Shown here piece after piece: positions 17,765 to 25,957 of a stretch of 33,816 bases of DNA. The stretch's first letter is position 1; every line of letters starts with the position of its first letter. The DNA is from Candidatus Kaiserbacteria bacterium (GTDB lineage Bacteria; Patescibacteriota; Minisyncoccia; Phycocordibacterales; UBA2100). Below the pieces are notes generated by a model. That model was not told the DNA's origin. It saw nothing but the letters and a program-made list of their open reading frames with translations, and ran no database searches. Position numbers and translations under genes: made by a program. The stretch is taken from positions 1-33,816 of the forward strand of contig JACQKA010000022.1 in NCBI GenBank assembly GCA_016204805.1, given 5' to 3'.

Positions 17765-18591
17765 CTGGAATGGCTTCCGCATCGCACCCGCCGGGAACAC
17801 TTATACTCAAACCCTCGCAAGAATTGTTGAGAAAAGCGCACGGTCTTGAAGGACTGAACAACCGACTCACCTATACCACTAAAGAGAGGCGAGTCGTCGT
17901 TGCCGGTGGCGAACCGATTGCATACAATCTGTATAAACTCCTCGCATTCAAAAAGGAGCTCGACTATCGGTTTCAAGAAGTATTACACGTACGTGTGCGG
18001 CCATGGATGTTTGTTGCGCTTGCCGTAGCGCGCGTGCTGACGCGAGATGCATTCGCAACATTGAACGGCTACTGGAACACGCATGATACTGACCAGAAAT
18101 ATGACAGCGTTGCGCTGTATGCATCCGTCCATCTCGGGTTCTCGTACGACCGTGGCACTCCACCGCGCATTGATAGAGAGCAGAGAACGATCGGCGAAGG
18201 GACTCCCGGTTTGCGGATTCTCACACTGCGCGACGCGCACATGAAATCATGCGCAGAATTTCTTGCTTCGCTCGATGATCTGCTCAAGAGAGCAGATCTT
18301 GATACACGGAAAGGAACGCGTATCAAAGACACAAAGCTTGAAGAGTGGACGGGCGCGACTTTCATATTCAACAATATCGGGGCGTTGCGCCACGCGCGCG
18401 GCTGGTCAATCCTGTCACCGCATATATCCGCGCTTATGAATATGGGACACATTGCCCCTGACGGTACAGCCACGTTCCAGATCTTTTTCGACCATCGGAT
18501 GTGTGACGGCTCGCTAGTGACTGCGTTTACGGACGCTGTATATGAGGAGCTCGGGCGCGTGCTCACGGAAGTGAACGCGCTCATCGCGTAG
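17761..18591 (+). CDS. Stand-alone 2-oxoacid dehydrogenase E2 acyltransferase catalytic domain
   Basis: FDHRMCDGSLVTAF (DHRxxDG) and FIFNNIGALRHARGWSILSPHISALMNMG; 4-bp ATGA overlap with the lipoyl gene. Confidence 0.88.
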   Translation: MTGMASASHPPGTLILKPSQELLRKAHGLEGLNNRLTYTTKERRVVVAGGEPIAYNLYKLLAFKKELDYRFQEVLHVRVRPWMFVALAVARVLTRDAFATLNGYWNTHDTDQKYDSVALYASVHLGFSYDRGTPPRIDREQRTIGEGTPGLRILTLRDAHMKSCAEFLASLDDLLKRADLDTRKGTRIKDTKLEEWTGATFIFNNIGALRHARGWSILSPHISALMNMGHIAPDGTATFQIFFDHRMCDGSLVTAFTDAVYEELGRVLTEVNALIA

Positions 18592-18596
18592 CAAAA

Positions 18597-18632
18597 AAGG
18601 CACCTGCGGAAAACAGGTGCCTTTCCCTTTTT
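18597..18632 (+). terminator. Rho-independent terminator after E2
   Basis: AGGCACCTG-CGGAAAA-CAGGTGCCT-TTCCCTTTTT. Confidence 0.85.
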
Positions 18633-18683
18633 GACCTGCTTTAACCACAAAAAATCGCGCTGACAATAGTGTATATTTTCTGT

Positions 18684-18821
18684 ATGTTCGGACACGATAC
18701 ACAGTTCATCATCGATTTTGATAGCACGCTTGTCTCCCTGGAGACGCTCGACGAACTCGCGAAGATCACGCTCGCAGATGACATCTGGGACAGTTTTGAT
18801 AAGGTAAACGCAGAATCATAG
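18684..18821 (+). pseudogene. N-terminal remnant of phosphoserine phosphatase-like HAD protein (45-aa ORF)
   Basis: MFGHDTQFIIDFDSTLVSLETLDELAKITLADDIWDSFDKVNAES*: HAD motif I DFDST at the N-terminus then abrupt stop, directly upstream of serA. Confidence 0.6.
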
Positions 18822-18832
18822 GAGGCGCCGTA

Positions 18833-20041
18833 ATGAGCAGAGGAACAGTGGTGTTACTCAACACGATCCATGATCGTGCACAAAAAATGTTCGACCAAAA
18901 CGATTACCGCGTAGTGCTGGCATCGACGTCAGCACTCAAGGGCGAGTTACACAGGGAATTGCGTGATGCGGTCGTGCTCGGTATTCGTTCGAGCAATACC
19001 GTAACAGAAGCGATGCTCGAGCAGATGCCGAATCTGCTTGCAATCGGCGCATTTTGCATCGGCACGAACCAGATAGACATAGCCGCATGTTCAAAGCGCG
19101 GCATCGCAGTCTTCAACGATCGACACAGCAGTGCGCGCAGTGTCGCGGAACTTGCGCTCGCATGTATGTTGAATCTGTCGCGCGGCATCGGTGATCACAG
19201 CAAGTCCATGCACGATGGCATCTGGAACAAGCGTGCCAAGGGAGCACACGAGATCCGTGGCAAAAAATTGGGCATCGTGGGCTACGGCAACATCGGTACG
19301 CAATTATCGGTCATGGCAGAAGGTCTCGGTATGCAGGTGTATTTCTACGATGTTGCTGATAAGCTTGCGCTCGGCAATGCACGCAAATGTGCGTCTCTTG
19401 TTGAGTTACTTTCGACAGTTGATGTCGTCAGCATGCACATTGACGGCCGCGGCGCGAATAAGAAAATTATGGGTGAGCAAGAATTCAGTCTGATGAATCG
19501 CGATGCATATTTCATCAACGTAAGCAGAGGAAGTGTTGTTGACGAAATAGCTCTCGCACATGCGCTCATGAGCGGTAGACTTGGCGGCGTCGCGCTCGAT
19601 GTGTTCGAAAAGGAGCCATCTGGTAACGAGGAGTTTGCTTCGCCGCTCAGGAATATGCGGAACGTTATTCTCACGCCGCATATCGGCGGCAGTACGGAAG
19701 AAGCGCAGGAAAACATAGGTGCGTTCGTTGCAGAAAAATTGCGCGCGTATCTCGAAACCGGCTCGACCGCGCTTTCGGTCAACCTACCGCAAGTCACTAT
19801 GCAAGAGATGCACCGACAATACCGCATTACGCACCTACACCGGAATGTGCCGGGTGTCATGGCGAACATCAACGCCCTCTTTGCGCACAGCAAAATAAAC
19901 ATCGAAGCCCAACGTCTGCAAACCGCAGGAGAGTTGGGATACGCAGTCATCGACCTGAATCAACCGTGCGATGCGAGTCTACTGCAGGCACTGCACGATA
20001 TTCCAGAGACCATACGGCTTCGAGAGATCGACAGAGCATAA
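18833..20041 (+). CDS. serA: D-3-phosphoglycerate dehydrogenase with ACT domain
   Basis: LGIVGYGNIGTQLSVMAEGLGMQVYFYD, NVSRGSVVDE, ILTPHIGGSTEEAQENIG, C-terminal ACT-like region. Confidence 0.93.
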   Translation: MSRGTVVLLNTIHDRAQKMFDQNDYRVVLASTSALKGELHRELRDAVVLGIRSSNTVTEAMLEQMPNLLAIGAFCIGTNQIDIAACSKRGIAVFNDRHSSARSVAELALACMLNLSRGIGDHSKSMHDGIWNKRAKGAHEIRGKKLGIVGYGNIGTQLSVMAEGLGMQVYFYDVADKLALGNARKCASLVELLSTVDVVSMHIDGRGANKKIMGEQEFSLMNRDAYFINVSRGSVVDEIALAHALMSGRLGGVALDVFEKEPSGNEEFASPLRNMRNVILTPHIGGSTEEAQENIGAFVAEKLRAYLETGSTALSVNLPQVTMQEMHRQYRITHLHRNVPGVMANINALFAHSKINIEAQRLQTAGELGYAVIDLNQPCDASLLQALHDIPETIRLREIDRA

Positions 20042-20044
20042 AAC

Positions 20045-20070
20045 AAGGGAGGCCAGTGGCCTCCCTTTTT
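20045..20070. terminator. Terminator between convergent operons
   Basis: AAGGGAGGCC-AGT-GGCCTCCCTTTTT. Confidence 0.85.
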
Positions 20071-20075
20071 AATTT

Positions 20076-21212
20076 CTACTTGTCCAGATTCTTTGCAATC
20101 ACCTCGAGCTGGATGTTGTTCGCACCCTCATAGATGAGCGTAGGGAAAATATCCATGAGTCGTGGGAGCCAAGGCATCTCTTGCGTCACTGCCATGCCGC
20201 CAAAATAGGTAGCAAGCTTGCCACCGTATTGCCATGCGATTTCTGTGGCATTTTCCTTCGCTTCCGATGCTATTTTGGTACAGTATTCACCGCGATCGCG
20301 CATTTCTGATGCAGCGAGCACCAGTGTCCACGCCGCTTCCAGCCGCGCATGCGCCTGGGCAAAATCGAGTCTCACTTTCTGATTGTCCCAGACCGCTCTG
20401 TCGAATTGTCTTCGCGTTTTAGTCCACTCAAGAGCGGTGTCGAAGATCCACATCGCCATACCAATCGCCTGCGCGGCGATATTGATGCGCCCGCCATCCA
20501 AGGTCTTCATGGCTATGTCCCAGCCGTCTCCTTGGAGCAGGGTGTCTTCTGGCAGTACCGCATCTGCAAATGATATCTCGCAAAAATCGGAACTTTTCAA
20601 CACACGCTTGGGAAGATAGCGGACATTGACACCCGGATGTTTCAATCCTGGCGCTGATTCAAGAACAAAAGCGGAAATGTCTCTGAATCCTGTGCGGGCA
20701 AACATCACTGCTACGGACGCGTGCAATGCATTCGTAATGAATGTTTTCGTACCGTTAACTACCCACCCATCTTTTTGGAGATGTGCATGAATTTTCATCG
20801 AACGTGCATCCGAACCCGCATTCGGCTCGGTAAGCGCATAACAGCCGAGGATTTCACCCGAGGCGAGTTTTGGCAGAATCCGTTTTTTCTGTTCCTCACT
20901 ACCCGCATACATAATGGGAAATGCCGCAAGCGAGCTATTCGCTGTCCATATCAGATGAAAAGACGGCCAGTAATAGGCAACTTCGCGTGCAACATACGAT
21001 GCCGCAACGGTGTTCATGCCCATGCCACCATATTGCTCGGGAATCGTGAGCCCGAATAATCCAAGACTGCCCGCTTTCTTCACAGGCTCTGCCGGGAACT
21101 TCCCTTCCTCCTCGTGAGTAGTATAAGCGGGTAGTAGCTCTTCCTCGCCGAATTTGCGGACCGTATCAAGTATCGCCCGCAATGAATCGTCGTGTGGTTC
21201 TGTCCACCGCAT
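20076..21212 (-). CDS. Acyl-CoA dehydrogenase
   Basis: CYALTEPNAGSDARSM, LPKRVLKSSDFCEISFADAVLP, C-terminal LIYEGANNIQLEVIAKNL (catalytic-type Glu). Confidence 0.93.
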   Translation of the reverse strand: MRWTEPHDDSLRAILDTVRKFGEEELLPAYTTHEEEGKFPAEPVKKAGSLGLFGLTIPEQYGGMGMNTVAASYVAREVAYYWPSFHLIWTANSSLAAFPIMYAGSEEQKKRILPKLASGEILGCYALTEPNAGSDARSMKIHAHLQKDGWVVNGTKTFITNALHASVAVMFARTGFRDISAFVLESAPGLKHPGVNVRYLPKRVLKSSDFCEISFADAVLPEDTLLQGDGWDIAMKTLDGGRINIAAQAIGMAMWIFDTALEWTKTRRQFDRAVWDNQKVRLDFAQAHARLEAAWTLVLAASEMRDRGEYCTKIASEAKENATEIAWQYGGKLATYFGGMAVTQEMPWLPRLMDIFPTLIYEGANNIQLEVIAKNLDK

Positions 21213-21249
21213 GCTTTTTCTCCCTTTGTGTCTGATCTTTCTCTAACAT

Positions 21250-21277
21250 AAAAAAAGCCCCCGCGCGAGCGCGGGGG
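21250..21277 (-). terminator. Rho-independent terminator after SDR
   Basis: CCCCCGCG-CGAG-CGCGGGGG with U-run on minus strand. Confidence 0.85.
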
Positions 21278-21292
21278 ATTCTACTGAGAGTT

Positions 21293-22114
21293 TTAACTTA
21301 CCAAGTAACCGCCATCAACAGGCAGGCAGGCACCGTTTATGGCACTCGCTTCTTTGCTTGCCAGCCATAGTACGGTCTGAGCAATTTCCGCCGGCTGTAT
21401 TTTTCTCCTTTGTGGATTCCGTGCGAGGTACGACGCCAATGCCGCATCAGAAAGGTCAGTGGTCATCGGTGTTTCTACGATACCAGGGGCCACCGCATTC
21501 ACGGTGATATCCAAAGCGGGTTCATCGCGGTTTTTGTTAAACGGCGCTTCACAAGCAAGGGTCTTGGTCAGAGAAAGTACCGCGGCTTTTGATGCCGCAT
21601 ATGCGAGATTGCCTACGTCTCCCTTAAGTCCCTCCACCGAGGCAATATTTACAATCCTGCCGTATCCGGCCCTGCGCATGTATGGTAATACCGCATGACA
21701 ACAGTGCAGTGTTCCCCAAAAGTTCACGTCCATCACACGGCGCATGGAAAGAAAATTCTGCTCCGTTACTTTTGCCAGAGTCTGCATGGCATCCTTGGGC
21801 ATAATGCCAGCCGCATTTACTAAAACACTGATGCCCCCGCAGTCCGATGCTATGGATTGTAAACCATCGCTCACCGCTGCAAGATCAGTAACATCCAAAT
21901 CCCATGTTTTGATTTCACAATTAACATTCCGGGTACTCAGTGGAAAAAGGTCATGAAGTTCTCGATGCAGTTCTTTCAACTGCACGTATGCCTTCGTATG
22001 ATCGAGAAGGGTGATGTATAATGCGTCGCTACCGTATGTAGCGACAAATTGCTCCGCTATCGCCCTACCAATACCACCCGCAGCACCGGTAATAACGACC
22101 ACCTGTTCCTTCAT
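21293..22114 (-). CDS. Short-chain dehydrogenase/reductase (3-oxoacyl/3-hydroxyacyl type)
   Basis: VITGAAGGIGRAIA, NAAG, YAASK, PGIVETPMT. Confidence 0.92.
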   Translation of the reverse strand: MKEQVVVITGAAGGIGRAIAEQFVATYGSDALYITLLDHTKAYVQLKELHRELHDLFPLSTRNVNCEIKTWDLDVTDLAAVSDGLQSIASDCGGISVLVNAAGIMPKDAMQTLAKVTEQNFLSMRRVMDVNFWGTLHCCHAVLPYMRRAGYGRIVNIASVEGLKGDVGNLAYAASKAAVLSLTKTLACEAPFNKNRDEPALDITVNAVAPGIVETPMTTDLSDAALASYLARNPQRRKIQPAEIAQTVLWLASKEASAINGACLPVDGGYLVS

Positions 22115-22149
22115 TTTTCAGTCTCCTTTCCAAATGCCGATCCCATGAA

Positions 22150-22178
22150 ACCCTACAGCACGGTGGCAACTGCGTCAA
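22150..22178 (-). promoter_or_regulatory. Candidate promoter for SDR
   Basis: Minus strand TTGACG, 17-nt spacer, TAGGGT. Confidence 0.45.
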
Positions 22179-22180
22179 AT

Positions 22181-22207
22181 AAAAAGCCCCCGCGCGAGCG
22201 CGGGGGC
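22181..22207 (-). terminator. Rho-independent terminator after HMG-CoA lyase
   Basis: GCCCCCGCG...CGCGGGGGC with U-run on minus strand. Confidence 0.88.
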
Positions 22208-22215
22208 TTCTCCAA

Positions 22216-23106
22216 CTACTTCAAAGATCGTAGATATCGCGATGGAAGCTCGTGTCCAAGCACTGCTTCCATGTACCGCGATGCTTTGACGAGTTTTGCA
22301 ATGTCGATGCCGGTCGTGATGTTACTTTTCGCAAAGCAGTCCACGACATCTTCGGTAGCAACATTGCCGACCGACACGTTGGCGAACGGACAACCGCCCA
22401 ATCCGCCAGCGGAGCTATCGAATGTCCGAATACCGAGGGCATACCCACGCTCGATGTTCGCGAGCGCATTGCCATCAGTATCGTGCATATGAAGTGCAAA
22501 GCAAGATGTGCCGTGCCGTGCGAGTACAACGTCGAGAAGCTGTGACACTTCATCAGGACTCGCTTTGCCGATCGTATCCGCAAGTGACACTTCATAGACG
22601 CCGAGATCAAAGAGTGCGGTTGCAACATCGAGAACTTTCTGTGGATCAACTCGGCCTTCGTACGGACACCACCATGCTGTTGATACGTATCCACGCACCA
22701 CCATGTCAGAGCGCAAGGCACATGCGACAATGCCGCGATATGCCTCGATCGATTCGTCAATGGACTGTCTAATGTTCCGTACGCTGAATGTATCAGATGC
22801 CGCGGCAACAATGGCGATTTCTTTAACGCCCGACGCAAGCGCTCGAACTAATCCTACGCCGTTTGCAACAAGTGCAGAATAGTGCGCGGGTGGGTATGTA
22901 AGTAGTGCCTCACATACCACCTGTGCATCACGCATCTGCGGCACAAGGTCAGGTCGAACAAATGACGTGACCTCGATGTGCCGACACCCCGCATCCACCA
23001 ATTTCTTGATGAACGCTATCTTGTGTTCGGTCGCGATGAAGTCCTCAATATTCTGGAGCCCATCGCGCGGACCGACTTCGACAATGCGAACGTCATTTCG
23101 ATCCAT
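22216..23106 (-). CDS. Hydroxymethylglutaryl-CoA lyase-like protein
   Basis: VEVGPRDGLQN, CPYEG, LADTIGKASP, HMHDTDGNALANI, SAGGLGGCPFANVSVGNVATEDVV. Confidence 0.92.
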   Translation of the reverse strand: MDRNDVRIVEVGPRDGLQNIEDFIATEHKIAFIKKLVDAGCRHIEVTSFVRPDLVPQMRDAQVVCEALLTYPPAHYSALVANGVGLVRALASGVKEIAIVAAASDTFSVRNIRQSIDESIEAYRGIVACALRSDMVVRGYVSTAWWCPYEGRVDPQKVLDVATALFDLGVYEVSLADTIGKASPDEVSQLLDVVLARHGTSCFALHMHDTDGNALANIERGYALGIRTFDSSAGGLGGCPFANVSVGNVATEDVVDCFAKSNITTGIDIAKLVKASRYMEAVLGHELPSRYLRSLK

Positions 23107-24799
23107 AGCTCTTCTCCACCAGTGCGGGCCACAGCGTCCAAAGCCCTTGCACGGACTCTGGCTTCTTCATGCCCGAATACGCTGCGTGCAAAAACCACGT
23201 AAGGTACTCGCGGAGTCGTGACAAATTCACGACTTCATCAACGATACCCTGCCTTGCAACATAGTGCGGGCAGGCGCTCTCGCTGTACTTTTCCACGAGT
23301 CCGTTCATTTTCGCAATGACAGAAAGCCGCTCCGTATCATCTGCCGCCTTTTTAAGAGCGCGGCCAAAACAAGCGATTGCAGCGGTTTCTTTGTGCATGA
23401 CCATGACCTCGGTCACTGCAGTTCCGATCGTGAGCGCATTGTTGGACGCCATCGGTCCGCACATTACGTAGTGGCTCGCCGCATGCCCCTTTCGAAGCAC
23501 GACGGTAGCCATTGGAATGTTCGCGCGTTCGATTGCATAGATGAGCGCCTGCCCCAGACCGAGGAGCCCTGCCTTTTCGGCTTGGTCTCCGACGTCGATT
23601 CCCGACGTGTCTTGGAGCCAGATCATCGGCACCTTATTTTCATCGCACCACGAGACGAATTTACACATCTTCACCAAACCCTGCCGGTACAATTTCCCTC
23701 CTATGCCAGGATAATCCGCATACTCGGGATAGCCGCGAGGAAGGAAGCCCTGCCGATTGGCAACTATGCCTGCAGAGAGTCCGTCAACGGATACGACTCC
23801 GCAATACACTTCGGGGCCATATCCTGGCAGATATTCTCTTGATGTACTTCCGTCTACCAGTCGGGCAAGTATATCTTCCGTCTTGTATGTCATTTTTGAA
23901 TCATGAGGTATTAGGTAGTACAGATCCTCACCGTCATATTTTGGAGGGTCTGTGACGTCCCACAGTTCTTGCGGGTCATCTGCACCGCGAGCGGCAATGC
24001 ACGACCTCATGGCTTCGATCACTTCTTTCTCCGTCCCGTGTACACTGTCGAAGAATCCCGTCTGCGTATGAACGGTTGAGCTACCGGGGGGCGGAATCTT
24101 GCTGATCCGTTCCATTTCCTCCAGCAGCGCAGTAACATCCTCTTCGCTAAAACCACTCTTCGAAGACCGCATACCGCTCAAAATCGCCGCGCCGCCGACC
24201 GCCATGCTGGCGTCTGCGTGCGCCAAGCGCTTGGTGGCGGAAATACCGTGATAGCCGCCGCCCGCGGGATTGGTTCCGAAGATGCCCGCGATGATGGGGA
24301 TGCCCTTCGCCGAAAGGCGAGCGTTATTGAAGAATATCTTTCCACCGCTGTCGTGACCAGTGTATACCCGATCCTGTCGTTCAAGATCGAGCCCGCTACA
24401 TTCAAGAAGCCACATGATGGGTGTGTGTAGCAATTCCGCCAACCGCTGTATACGCAGTATCTTTTGGGGTTGGCCGGGAAGCCACGCTCCCTTGCGTAGT
24501 TCAGGATTGGATGCGATGACGCACACGCATTCCCCATGCACTTTTGCCAGTCCAGTGATGACGCCGGTTGCTCCTTCAGGATTGCATTCCGGATCATACA
24601 GACTCCCGAGATCAAGAAACGTTCCAGGGTCAACGAGTAGCGTGATGCGCTCCCGCACGACCCTTTCTTTCCTTGCGCTCTGGGAGTGCCCAAGTACACG
24701 CTCGGTTTCCTTGATACGTGCGGCATTCGTTTCGTTCCGCGTATAGTCACCTGGGGAACATGCTCTTCCCAAGGTCTCTAGTCTGCCGAAATCGCTCAT
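23093..24799 (-). CDS. Acyl-CoA carboxylase carboxyltransferase, glutaconyl-CoA decarboxylase alpha (GcdA)-like
   Basis: FGTNPAGGGYHGISATKRLAHADASMAVGGA and GGKLYRQGLVKMCKFVSWCDENKVPMIWLQDTSGIDVGDQAEKAGLLGLGQALIYAI resemble GcdA more than classical MCC/PCC beta. Confidence 0.88.
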   Translation of the reverse strand: MSDFGRLETLGRACSPGDYTRNETNAARIKETERVLGHSQSARKERVVRERITLLVDPGTFLDLGSLYDPECNPEGATGVITGLAKVHGECVCVIASNPELRKGAWLPGQPQKILRIQRLAELLHTPIMWLLECSGLDLERQDRVYTGHDSGGKIFFNNARLSAKGIPIIAGIFGTNPAGGGYHGISATKRLAHADASMAVGGAAILSGMRSSKSGFSEEDVTALLEEMERISKIPPPGSSTVHTQTGFFDSVHGTEKEVIEAMRSCIAARGADDPQELWDVTDPPKYDGEDLYYLIPHDSKMTYKTEDILARLVDGSTSREYLPGYGPEVYCGVVSVDGLSAGIVANRQGFLPRGYPEYADYPGIGGKLYRQGLVKMCKFVSWCDENKVPMIWLQDTSGIDVGDQAEKAGLLGLGQALIYAIERANIPMATVVLRKGHAASHYVMCGPMASNNALTIGTAVTEVMVMHKETAAIACFGRALKKAADDTERLSVIAKMNGLVEKYSESACPHYVARQGIVDEVVNLSRLREYLTWFLHAAYSGMKKPESVQGLWTLWPALVEKSYGSK

Positions 24800-25851
24800 G
24801 ATTTTTCCTCCATCTGTTTGAGCTCGAAGTTAGGGACTCTCTTTTCCAATACCGCTCGGATGCCTTCCGCAAGAAGAGGATGTCGATAGAGCATCGAATC
24901 GCACTTCATCTCTGTGCGGAAAAAATGCTCCTCTTCATACGGGATGCCGTACGCTAGAAACAACGTACGGAGCGCCTGTATTGATTGAGGTGCGAGGGGC
25001 ATTTTCAATTCCGCAATTTCATTCCGAACATCCCCGAGGGGTTTCCCCCACAGATGACTATATGTATGAGGATCGCATCTTCGTGCGACCTCTGCTTCCA
25101 TGTCATCCTCACTCATGAGTATGGTGGGAACGCGAGTTTTGATCTTGCTCAAGGCGAGCTTGAACGCCCGTTGGAACAATGCCGCGAGCATACAGCTACC
25201 GACCACTGCGTCCAAAACACCGATAGCTTTGAGTTCACGTGCGGTTGTTTTTCGTGCTGTCGCAACGAGACAACGCGCATTATGATGCCCTGCCTTGGTA
25301 CTCAATCGCGCGAGACCACCCCATCCAGGGATGAGTCCGATGGTCGCCTCGCTCATGCAGATAGTCGTGCGGGGATCGCCGACCATCTGATCCGCCCAGA
25401 GCGCAATTTCTGCAGACCCGCCGTAATAATCACCGCCGGGAAGTACAGAAATAATGCGTAGGTGTTTTGCGAGCGCGCGTACTCTTTTATAGAGCGCGAA
25501 CGCCGTGAGCAACCGTCGATCCGCCCACCTGTATCCGCGTTTCGTACGCAGACTGGTGAGTGTTTCTTTGAGATCGCCACCGGCGTGTACTGGATCGGGT
25601 GCAAACGAAAAGATGAGGAACGATAATTCCCTCTTTCGCCGCTCGATGAGTTTCAGCTCCGACGCATAGGCGTCTAACACGTGCGTGTCTATTTGATGCA
25701 CCGGCGGATTCTCATAGTGCAGTACCACGCCGCGAGTCCCTTTGAAGGACACGGTGTGTGCGTGTAGCATTTTGAGACCGCCCCATGCCACGGTGCAGGA
25801 ATCCAAAATCTGGGCACCGGTACTTTCAATGGCTTGGCGCAGTTGGTCCAT
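24796..25851 (-). CDS. Enoyl-CoA hydratase/isomerase (crotonase) family protein
   Basis: GVVLHYENPPVHQIDTHVLDAYASEL, GDYYGGSAEIALWADQMVGDPRTTICMSEATIGLIPGWGGLARL; 4-bp overlap with downstream gene. Confidence 0.85.
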   Translation of the reverse strand: MDQLRQAIESTGAQILDSCTVAWGGLKMLHAHTVSFKGTRGVVLHYENPPVHQIDTHVLDAYASELKLIERRKRELSFLIFSFAPDPVHAGGDLKETLTSLRTKRGYRWADRRLLTAFALYKRVRALAKHLRIISVLPGGDYYGGSAEIALWADQMVGDPRTTICMSEATIGLIPGWGGLARLSTKAGHHNARCLVATARKTTARELKAIGVLDAVVGSCMLAALFQRAFKLALSKIKTRVPTILMSEDDMEAEVARRCDPHTYSHLWGKPLGDVRNEIAELKMPLAPQSIQALRTLFLAYGIPYEEEHFFRTEMKCDSMLYRHPLLAEGIRAVLEKRVPNFELKQMEEKS

Positions 25852-25893
25852 GCAGTTCCTTCCTCTCTTTATATGTCAAAGCTCCTGTCCGAC

Positions 25894-25922
25894 ACCATAC
25901 AATTCTGAACTGTGTGAGTCAA
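25894..25922 (-). promoter_or_regulatory. Candidate promoter for crotonase-GcdA-HMGL operon
   Basis: Minus strand TTGACT, 17-nt spacer, TATGGT. Confidence 0.5.
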
Positions 25923-25924
25923 GG

Positions 25925-25955
25925 AAAAACTCCGGCAGATTTTGCCGGAGTTTTT
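25925..25955. terminator. Bidirectional-looking terminator after thiolase
   Basis: AAAAACTCCGGCA-GATTT-TGCCGGAGTTTTT. Confidence 0.9.
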
Positions 25956-25957
25956 GT

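Noticed and set aside
21250-22207. Near-identical GC-rich palindromes at 21250-21277 and 22181-22207, considered as a dispersed repeat
   Set aside because: Both lie just after stop codons with U-runs in the correct orientation; ordinary intrinsic terminators explain them.
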